DNA of 55,448 nucleotides. Source: a virus. Positions 50,002 through 55,448 of the stretch are shown here, in pieces. Position numbers and translations under genes: made by a program. The notes beneath the pieces were generated by a model. That model searched no databases. It worked only from the letters and a program-made list of their open reading frames with translations, and was not told where the DNA came from. The stretch is taken from positions 1 to 55,448 of the IMG/VR virus record IMGVR_UViG_3300027747_000926; one strand, written 5' to 3'. Within the stretch, counting starts at the first letter, position 1; each line of letters opens with the position of its first letter.

Positions 50002-50580
50002 ATGACGTCAGTTGATAGAGGAACAGAAGCAATACATGATTTTGTAATGGAAGTTGCAAAACAAATGGATGAGAAAGATCGTTTGATTTGTGAGTTAAGG
50101 GCTGAGCTGCAAGATGTAGAAAGTCTGTATCTACATGACAGATTTAAACCGGCAAGTGACTCTAAGGCTACCAATCCAAAGGATATTGTTGGCACACAGA
50201 AAGCACCGATGAGTACGGTATCAGCGCCAGTTATGGCAGAGGTGGGTGTAGCTATGTTAGAAGGTGCTTGTAAGTATGGGCGCCACAACTATCGTGCAGT
50301 AGGTGTAAGAGCATCTGTGTATTACGACGCTACGATGCGCCACCTGATGAGCTGGTGGGAAGGTGAGGACATTGATCCTGATAGTGGCATGAGCCATGTA
50401 ACTAAGGCCATAACATCGTTAGTCGTATTGCGTGATGCCATGATTCAAGGAATGGTAACGGATGATCGCCCTCCTTCCAGTGTCCAGTTTTATCACTCAT
50501 TAAATCAGACTGCCTCTGAAATTATTAATCGCCACAAGGACAAGAGTCCTAGGCACTACACCATTGAGGATTCATTATGA
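50002..50580 (+). CDS. dATP/dGTP pyrophosphohydrolase-like protein (DUF5664 type)
   Basis: 192 residues. TNPKDIVGTQKAPMSTVSAP, then GACKYGRHNYRAVGVRASVY and MRHLMSWWEGEDIDPDSGMS match the MazG-like phage family known to me as dATP/dGTP diphosphohydrolase (DUF5664). The family removes pyrophosphate from dNTPs. No PurZ-like gene is present, so diaminopurine synthesis is not implied; pool control or defence evasion is more likely. The N-terminal ~45 residues are an additional helix. Confidence 0.75.
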   Translation: MTSVDRGTEAIHDFVMEVAKQMDEKDRLICELRAELQDVESLYLHDRFKPASDSKATNPKDIVGTQKAPMSTVSAPVMAEVGVAMLEGACKYGRHNYRAVGVRASVYYDATMRHLMSWWEGEDIDPDSGMSHVTKAITSLVVLRDAMIQGMVTDDRPPSSVQFYHSLNQTASEIINRHKDKSPRHYTIEDSL

Positions 50581-50729
50581 AAAAAGAAAAGCCAGGTTTG
50601 TATGCCAACATCGCCGCAAAGAAAGAGCGTATTAAGGATGGGTCAGGCGAGAAGATGCGTAAGGTAGGTACCAAGGGAGCGCCCACTAAGCAAGACTTTA
50701 TTAACTCCGCAAAGACTGCAAAGAAATGA
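50577..50729 (+). CDS. Small basic phage protein
   Basis: 50 residues: MKKEKPGLYANIAAKKERIK then GSGEKMRKVGTKGAPTKQDF. A widespread small phage protein type with no known role, perhaps nucleic-acid binding. ATGA overlaps with both neighbours support translation. Confidence 0.8.
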   Translation: MKKEKPGLYANIAAKKERIKDGSGEKMRKVGTKGAPTKQDFINSAKTAKK

Positions 50730-50980
50730 GTCAGTCTAAGTATGGAAGTTTAATTGAGGCGGCGGCACATACTTGCATTGGTTATGTTCTCAGTTTAGGT
50801 GTGCAACTTATTGTCTACCCGATTTATGGGGCAACCTTTACGGTCATGCAAAACATTGAGATTGGTTTGATCTTTATGGTGGTCAGCTTGGTGCGGGGTT
50901 ACGTTATCCGCAGATGGTTTGAGGCAAGGATTCATCGGGCGGTAGAAAAGTTTGCGGGTGGTGATGAGCGACCTGTTTGA
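50726..50980 (+). CDS. Two-TM membrane protein (DUF7220-like)
   Basis: 84 residues. Membrane segments near HTCIGYVLSLGVQLIVYPIY and IEIGLIFMVVSLVRGYVI, then an Arg-rich amphipathic helix. I associate the pattern with DUF7220, common beside the preceding small basic protein. Possible membrane effector of lysogeny or lysis; unproven. Confidence 0.77.
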   Translation: MSQSKYGSLIEAAAHTCIGYVLSLGVQLIVYPIYGATFTVMQNIEIGLIFMVVSLVRGYVIRRWFEARIHRAVEKFAGGDERPV

Positions 50981-51224
50981 ATCTGAGTTAACACAAGAGC
51001 AGCGCTGGAGTTTAGAGATTAAAGAATGTCAGATCAGAGTACAAATGCGGGTCGAGCAAGCAATAGCAACTCGGAGTAAAGTAAAACGTAAGGACTTGTA
51101 CAAGTCGTGGCGTCAGGTTTACGGCGATGATATTGCAAGGGAATCTGCAAAGTTGGCTGAGTTAATCTTGACAGGAGCAAGACCTAGACCCAAGTGGTTT
51201 GAAAAGAAGTATGAAATTTATTAA
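50964..51224 (+). CDS. Small helical basic protein
   Basis: 86 residues from ATG 50964: MSDLFESELTQEQRWSLEIK then RSKVKRKDLYKSWRQVYGDD. Helical and charged, overlapping the membrane protein gene by 17 bases. Not recognised. Confidence 0.68.
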   Translation: MSDLFESELTQEQRWSLEIKECQIRVQMRVEQAIATRSKVKRKDLYKSWRQVYGDDIARESAKLAELILTGARPRPKWFEKKYEIY

Positions 51225-51230
51225 GGAGAG

Positions 51231-51539
51231 ATGATGAAAAAACTAATGTTCGCACTAGCTTTCTACTCTGCCCTATCTCAGGCGCAGGTATATAACTATA
51301 GCGGTACCTATAGTAAGACTACCCCTGCCCCAGCTGAAACTACCGGGCGCACAACTACCTACACAGATAAGTTCGGTAGACCAACTGGCTATGCCAATAG
51401 CTACGGCTCTACTACTTACTATGCTGATAAGAATGGCAACAGCACAGGTTCAGCAACGACCTACACAGCACCTGTTGGTGGCACGGTTAGCCCTACTTAC
51501 GATCCTTACCTAGTAGCCCCCGCAAGACCTCTTAAATAA
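51231..51539 (+). CDS. Secreted Tyr/Thr/Gly-repeat protein
   Basis: 102 residues (ATG at 51231 or 51234; AAGGAGAG upstream). Signal peptide KKLMFALAFYSALSQAQ with likely cleavage after AQA. The mature part has two repeats of the TTYxDKxGxxTGxAxxY form (TYTDKFGRPTGYANSYG and YYADKNGNSTGSATTY), typical of small exported proteins. It lies just before integrase, so it may be expressed in the lysogen as an envelope-modifying product. Confidence 0.76.
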   Translation: MMKKLMFALAFYSALSQAQVYNYSGTYSKTTPAPAETTGRTTTYTDKFGRPTGYANSYGSTTYYADKNGNSTGSATTYTAPVGGTVSPTYDPYLVAPARPLK

Positions 51540-51672
51540 GGGTTTTTGTGTGGGATATTTATCGACTAGGAGTATCAGCAGTGCTACTTAACTATATATT
51601 TACTAATTACTATTGCCTTTTACTACTACCTAAGGTAAGCTACTTGTGCGTGGCCTTGCTTAAGGAGGTTGT
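51540..51672 (+). promoter_or_regulatory. Gap upstream of integrase
   Basis: 133 bases. TATCAG lies at 51573-51578, and TACCTAAGGTA forms a near-palindrome close to 51630. TTAAGGAGG is the integrase SD. I do not see a strong sigma-70 promoter. Confidence 0.45.
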
Positions 51673-52746
51673 ATGAATATGTATAAGCGAGGTGATGTAT
51701 GGAATGCTTCTTGGTATGTAGATGGCAAGCGGTTTCGATACAGTTCAAAGACATCGGATAAGAATGAGGCGAGAGAGTTTTTCGCCAACCTGTATGCCAA
51801 GTCTTTGGATGTGCGTGGCATGGACAGTAAAGTCAGGCGCACGTGGATCGAAGCGGCAACTCGGTATATTGAAGAGCATCAGCATTTGAAGTCGATCGAT
51901 ACGTATGAGCATCAGTTTGCGTGGTGGAGTCAAGCATTTCACGCCGAGCGGATTGTGTACTTAGATCAGATTTCACCTGATGTAGTCAAAGATATTCGAG
52001 ATAAGGAGTTACAACGCCCTCTCTCACGTTGCAAGGACAAGCGTCGTAGTCCTGGTGATGTGAATAACAAGTTGTCTTTCTTGCGTGCAGTAGTGAATGC
52101 AGCTTGTCGTGAGTATCGCTGGATAGATGTGGCGCCTTTGTATCGGTTCTTACCGCATAACGGAGAGCGTCGCAGATGGTTAACTCCTACCGAACTCAAT
52201 CGTTTGTTACAAGCTTTGCCTGAACCCTACAGTTCGATGGCGGAGTTCTCGGTAGCAACGGGTTTACGACAGGCAAATGTTTTGGGTTTGCGCTGGGGTG
52301 ATATTGATCTTCAGAACAGGACTGCGACATTTAAGGATAAGGTCATGAAGAACGGAGAACCCTTCTCCATTCCTTTAAACCAAACTGCATTGACTGTACT
52401 GCGTCGCTGGTTAGGCAAGCATGAAGAGTTGGTCTTCCAAAGAAGTGATGGCAAGGAAGCAAAAGGTGTGCCATCAAAGACCTGGAGTACGGCAATTGCA
52501 AAGGCGGGAATTGATAATTTCCACTGGCATGACCTGAGACATACCTGGGCCAGTTTGCTGCGGCAGTCTGGCAAAGTAGATCTCAGTTTGTTGCAAGAGC
52601 TAGGTGGCTGGAAGAGTGCAAAGATGGTGCAGCGGTATGCCCATTTGTCAGTTGAACATCTGTCTTCTTCGGCGGACATTCTAGACAGTGTATTATCTGT
52701 GTCTGGACAAAAACCGCAGTTGGTTCAGATACAATCGAGCGCTTAG
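51673..52746 (+). CDS. int: Tyrosine-family site-specific integrase
   Basis: 357 residues. Catalytic residues are in place: Arg199 (ATGLRQANVLGLRW), His286 and Arg289 (WHDLRHTWAS), Trp313 (GGWKSAKMVQ) and Tyr322 (RYAHL). The N-terminal 60 residues are the beta-rich arm-binding domain (KRGDVWNASWYVDGKRFRYS), followed by a SAM-like core-binding domain. It recombines attP with a chromosomal attB, here probably tRNA-Asn. attP lies directly downstream. Confidence 0.95.
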   Translation: MNMYKRGDVWNASWYVDGKRFRYSSKTSDKNEAREFFANLYAKSLDVRGMDSKVRRTWIEAATRYIEEHQHLKSIDTYEHQFAWWSQAFHAERIVYLDQISPDVVKDIRDKELQRPLSRCKDKRRSPGDVNNKLSFLRAVVNAACREYRWIDVAPLYRFLPHNGERRRWLTPTELNRLLQALPEPYSSMAEFSVATGLRQANVLGLRWGDIDLQNRTATFKDKVMKNGEPFSIPLNQTALTVLRRWLGKHEELVFQRSDGKEAKGVPSKTWSTAIAKAGIDNFHWHDLRHTWASLLRQSGKVDLSLLQELGGWKSAKMVQRYAHLSVEHLSSSADILDSVLSVSGQKPQLVQIQSSA

Positions 52747-53098
52747 TCACAGTTTGGTCACAGCAGTAGGTTTTATTGGCAGTGTGAATAAGTTTTGATT
52801 GTGGTAAGTTGTTGATTTACAAAGGTTAAATTTTCAATTCCTCGATAGCTCAGTCGGTAGAGCGCCGGACTGTTAATTTTTCCAGAGCGTATTAACAACG
52901 CAACACTAAAGATAAGTAAGTGCTTTTAAATTAACTTTTAACAGGCTCGGTCACGCAACTTACAAGGCTTTGTGTAGCTTTAGATACCATTTGCTTTGGT
53001 CACAACTTAGTCACACTTTTAGCAAATTTTAGAACGACGGATTGTCGGTAATTTTTTGCTCAGTCACAGTTTAGACACAGATTTTGAGCGACGGATTG
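52746..53098. promoter_or_regulatory. Integrase arm-site array
   Basis: GTCACA occurs in pairs 11 bp apart at 52746/52757, 52999/53010 and 53063/53074 (last one GACACA), with a single GTCACG at 52950. Pairs lie on both sides of the tRNA-like core, the layout of arm-type integrase sites. ATTTTRGARCGACGGATTG-like repeats at 53026-53044 and 53081-53098 may bind an accessory factor. Confidence 0.72.
52839..52877 (+). other. attP core: 5' half of tRNA-Asn(GTT)
   Basis: These 39 bases match the start of a betaproteobacterial tRNA-Asn through acceptor 5' strand (TCCTCGA), D-arm, and anticodon loop CTGTTAA plus one stem base; homology then stops. No 3' half exists, so this is not a functional tRNA gene. 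It is best explained as the attP identity block. Since the 5' half is carried, integration would place phage DNA upstream of a rebuilt tRNA gene, so a phage promoter would be needed for it. Confidence 0.87.
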
Positions 53099-53127
53099 CT
53101 GATCATCCCCCTCTAAGGGAGAAGTGT

Positions 53128-53391
53128 ATGACTGCAATTCGGTTTGATGACATAGTTTTTATTAAGTGGGCTGGAACAATCCTATGCCTGATAGGGATTG
53201 GATTAACTAGCTGGAATATCTATCCGTTAAATATTATTTTTGGGTTGGTTGGCTCTGGCCTATGGGCTATGTCAGGCTACGCTCAGGATGATACCCCCCT
53301 GTTCTTGGTGGAAATCGTAGCGGCATCCCTGTATTTATTAGGGCTTGTATCTTATATCTACCAAGCGCTAAGACTTTGGGGTATTTTTTAA
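53128..53391 (+). CDS. Small multi-pass membrane protein
   Basis: 87 residues from ATG 53128 (AAGGGAGAAGTGT before it). Three hydrophobic segments: WAGTILCLIGIGLTSWNIYP, LNIIFGLVGSGLWAMSG, and LVEIVAASLYLLGLVSYIYQ. Located after attP on the accessory side, a usual place for superinfection-exclusion or other lysogenic conversion genes; function unknown. Confidence 0.75.
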   Translation: MTAIRFDDIVFIKWAGTILCLIGIGLTSWNIYPLNIIFGLVGSGLWAMSGYAQDDTPLFLVEIVAASLYLLGLVSYIYQALRLWGIF

Positions 53392-53510
53392 TGAGCTTCA
53401 CTATCACTACGCATGAAGGCATGAAAGTGATTCAATGGTTTAACTCTATTGATGATTTACTAAAGTCAATCTTAGCAAACCCTAAAGATAGGTATTGGAG
53501 GAACACATGA
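53391..53510 (+). CDS. Accessory microprotein
   Basis: 39 residues: MSFTITTHEGMKVIQWFNSI then DDLLKSILANPKDRYWRNT. TAATG overlap with the membrane gene and ATGA-type overlap with the next. Function unknown. Confidence 0.66.
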   Translation: MSFTITTHEGMKVIQWFNSIDDLLKSILANPKDRYWRNT

Positions 53511-53689
53511 ACAATGAACCAGTAGCGTTGATGACTGCATATGGAATACACCCATTGTATGAAGGTGCATTACAAGAAGGCATGTTTCTCTACGCTCATC
53601 CAGCAGAACACGACTTGGGAATTGCTGAAGCGATTGGGTTTGAGAAAGGGTATAACGCTGGTTTAAGAAGGGTAAAAGATAATGATTGA
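53507..53689 (+). CDS. Accessory small protein
   Basis: 60 residues from ATG 53507 (GGAGGAACAC before it): MNNEPVALMTAYGIHPLYEG then YAHPAEHDLGIAEAIGFEKG. A pattern common in phage accessory regions (EPVAL...LYxxP), function unknown. Confidence 0.7.
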   Translation: MNNEPVALMTAYGIHPLYEGALQEGMFLYAHPAEHDLGIAEAIGFEKGYNAGLRRVKDND

Positions 53690-53843
53690 AGCCTTGGTAA
53701 AGCCGCAAGCTTTGGATAATGACATAGCAGTGATGAAGATTCTGCAACTAATGGGGCAGATAAGTCTTAACGATATTCAATATGTGTTACAAATTACACA
53801 AAAAATTTATGGGGAGGTGAAGGCAAATGACAGCATTAACTGA
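53682..53843 (+). CDS. Accessory small helical protein
   Basis: 53 residues: MIEALVKPQALDNDIAVMKI then QMGQISLNDIQYVLQI-like helices (actual order LQLMGQISLNDIQYVLQITQ). Overlaps neighbours by 8 and 17 bases. A small two-helix protein; not recognised. Confidence 0.62.
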   Translation: MIEALVKPQALDNDIAVMKILQLMGQISLNDIQYVLQITQKIYGEVKANDSIN

Positions 53844-54138
53844 CGCTTATGCAAAGGCGCGCATCGAAGGACAGATGGCAGAAGACGAAGCTAAAGTCAC
53901 CATATCTCACATGAAAGTAGATCAACTACGTGAGGAATGGGTTAGCTTGATGGGGATGGTTGCGTACTACTCGAAACTGGAACGGTTGCTGTACTCCAAC
54001 CCCCGTAGCCAGTTCGATAAAGCAAGGGAATACTTAGAACTTATTGAAAAGAACCCTGATAACTGGGAAGCTATACAAGGTCTTATTCTTCTAGTTCAGG
54101 GGATGGTTGACTACGAGCCAAGCGACCAATCTTATTAA
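53827..54138 (+). CDS. Accessory helical protein converging on the giant gene
   Basis: 103 residues, all helical: ALTDAYAKARIEGQMAEDEA then LREEWVSLMGMVAYYSKLER and a C-terminal helix. GGGGAGGTGAAGGCAA provides the SD. Its last 56 bases overlap the 3' end of the giant minus-strand gene, a convergent overlap with no room for separate terminators. Confidence 0.7.
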   Translation: MTALTDAYAKARIEGQMAEDEAKVTISHMKVDQLREEWVSLMGMVAYYSKLERLLYSNPRSQFDKAREYLELIEKNPDNWEAIQGLILLVQGMVDYEPSDQSY

Positions 54139-55448
54139 GGTTAGATCCGTCTGTGCCGTTAGAGATAATGGCATCACGGAAACCAGCCCTTAATGCGGCA
54201 TTGACCACTCGGTTCTGAATCAACTTCTCCTGCTCTGCCACCTTATTTCTGGCGGCAGTCTTGTAATCATCTGTGTATCTTGGGTTAGATTCAATAGCTT
54301 GTAGACCGATACGCATCTGTTTAATCATCTGATCTGCACCTGAGATGATGGCTTTTGCCCCGCCCAGATTAGGATGTTCAGTCATGATCTCTCTACGTCT
54401 TGCCTCAGATGTAGCTGGTGACATCATTTCACGGTACTTAGTCTGCACAACCTCAGCGGCATTGCGCATAGCTCCAGCATCGTAGCCCTCAGGGATTTTG
54501 GCTGTTAGGCGATCAACTAGTGGGATTGCCATATCCTTAGTCTTCTCACCTCTAGCTGCTTGAATCGTTATTCCCGCGCCCTTATAGAGTTCTGAGAATA
54601 GTCCAGGCAAGTAGGACTGTATGAAGTAATCTGCCTTGCTAGGGTTGATGTCTAAGATTCCACTACTGTATTGGCTACCTCCAGTAGCTGAGTTCAATCC
54701 TCTGAATACCCCAACTGAGATTGGATTGGCAGTCTTAAAGTTCATGTAAGCCTGAGCCTCTTTGACATCACTAAAGGCGCTATCACCCTTAGATATTGGG
54801 CCACCAAAGCGGTTCTCATTAGCGCCTAACTCATAGATAGGAACCAACGGTGAAGGCAGTATGGTTTTTAGTAAGGCGCCAGTCGTTGTCTTAGACTCAG
54901 CACCTGAGCCTACTGGGGCAAAAGAATCAAAGGCGACTGAGAGTACTCTGCCAGCAGCTTCTTCCGCTTTGAGCTTACCGCCCCATACATCAGCTAAGTA
55001 GTGACCCATAGCAAATGGTACGTTCCATCCATAGGCAATAGGGATAGCGCCGCCAGGAACATCAGGGGCAAATATCAAAGCAGTAGCTCTCTTGTAGTTT
55101 GGAATCATGTCTAGCTTATCAATGCCAGGCTTATCATCATCCTCGCCGCCGATAGCCCTAGCCATCATGTTGCCCATCATGCCAAGTACCATCCATACGC
55201 CAGCAGTAGCGGCAAACTGGTTGCTAGGTAAGAACTTAGCAATGCCCTCCTCACCCCGACTGTAGTTCTGGAACATACGGAAAGTACCTTGGATTGCTGG
55301 GTTAGCAAACACATAGAGGGCGCGGAAGTTCTGAGATGCACCCTTCATGTTGAAGTTAACTGTCAATTCTTTGACGTATTTTGCAGCTTTCTCATCAGCC
55401 CAACCATTCTTAATAAGGACTTTAAACATAGCTAGGCGAGGCGCAGTT
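54083..55448 (-). CDS. Giant polyvalent protein, C-terminal part
   Basis: This is the continuation of the gene at 1-6947. Its first in-window ATG (55429) is internal and equals residue 2276 of the full protein. It holds a membrane-like segment FAATAGVWMVLGMMGNMMA (about 2347-2366) and LPSPLVPIYELGANENRFGG, ending in GPI (about 2466-2487), the PLxRFG-type signature of these phage proteins. The end is a charged helical tail (DDYKTAARNKVAEQEKLIQN). The bases 55308-55448 duplicate 1-141. Confidence 0.88.
   Translation of the reverse strand, partial: TAPRLAMFKVLIKNGWADEKAAKYVKELTVNFNMKGASQNFRALYVFANPAIQGTFRMFQNYSRGEEGIAKFLPSNQFAATAGVWMVLGMMGNMMARAIGGEDDDKPGIDKLDMIPNYKRATALIFAPDVPGGAIPIAYGWNVPFAMGHYLADVWGGKLKAEEAAGRVLSVAFDSFAPVGSGAESKTTTGALLKTILPSPLVPIYELGANENRFGGPISKGDSAFSDVKEAQAYMNFKTANPISVGVFRGLNSATGGSQYSSGILDINPSKADYFIQSYLPGLFSELYKGAGITIQAARGEKTKDMAIPLVDRLTAKIPEGYDAGAMRNAAEVVQTKYREMMSPATSEARRREIMTEHPNLGGAKAIISGADQMIKQMRIGLQAIESNPRYTDDYKTAARNKVAEQEKLIQNRVVNAALRAGFRDAIISNGTDGSNLNKIGRLARSQPSPELEE
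55308..55448. repeat. Terminal overlap, right copy
   Basis: Copy of positions 1-141 with G at 55322 where the left copy has T (position 15). See the left copy for interpretation. Confidence 0.93.

Noticed and set aside
50002-50580. Evidence for a 2-aminoadenine (Z) genome
   Set aside because: No PurZ-like adenylosuccinate synthetase or DatZ-type gene is visible, so the single pyrophosphohydrolase-like gene is not enough.
52839-52877. Complete tRNA-Asn gene
   Set aside because: Only the 5' half through the anticodon loop is present and no T-arm or 3' acceptor follows; it is an attachment-site fragment.

Overview
The window is an essentially complete temperate phage genome of about 55.3 kb. 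The last 141 bases repeat the first 141 with one mismatch, and a very large minus-strand gene reads in frame across that junction, so the molecule is best read as a 55,307-bp circle opened inside one gene. Terminase, portal, scaffold, capsid, connectors and a giant internal protein are present, but I see no tape measure, tail tube or sheath gene. That points to a short-tailed (podovirus-like) phage. A tyrosine integrase, a CI-like repressor and an attP-like site built on the 5' half of a tRNA-Asn gene make it temperate. The tRNA-Asn fragment and moderate AT content suggest a betaproteobacterial (Burkholderiales, perhaps freshwater) host; this is an inference.

Layout. Positions 1-33,673 are read leftward. 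Going downstream (right to left) they hold a small DUF6321-like protein, a tRNA-Met, terminase small and large subunits, portal, scaffold, major capsid protein, connectors, a 9-kb block of tail-fibre and adhesin-like genes rich in repeats, a cupin, a metallophosphoesterase, an AT-hook-like microprotein, holin and M15 endolysin, a stabilisation-like protein, internal virion proteins and the giant polyvalent protein that wraps around the ends. Positions 33,674-34,231 are non-coding, full of direct and inverted repeats, and are the best candidate for an origin or major control region.

Positions 34,760-41,737 read rightward: many very small, translationally coupled genes, then an amidoligase followed by an N-terminal-cysteine (class II) glutamine amidotransferase and small partners including a secreted protein. 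Positions 41,744-45,388 read leftward: primase-helicase, a membrane microprotein, an HNH nuclease, a PD-(D/E)XK nuclease and an HTH protein. Positions 45,389-45,998 are a divergent control region with two recognisable promoters and two strong palindromes. Positions 45,999-54,138 read rightward: repressor, ERF-type annealing protein, Cas4/RecB-like exonuclease, excisionase-like HTH, zinc-ribbon protein, dNTP pyrophosphohydrolase-like protein, small membrane and secreted proteins, integrase, attP, and a short accessory block that converges on the end of the giant gene.

The most interesting parts are the amidoligase/amidotransferase cassette, a family of four look-alike leader hairpins with a 5' pyrimidine bulge, recurrent TATCAG sites in the gaps and promoters, the int/attP architecture with GTCACA pairs one helical turn apart, and a phage tRNA-Met with an initiator-type C1.A72 acceptor mismatch. 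All family assignments are from reading the protein sequences by eye; no database search was run.
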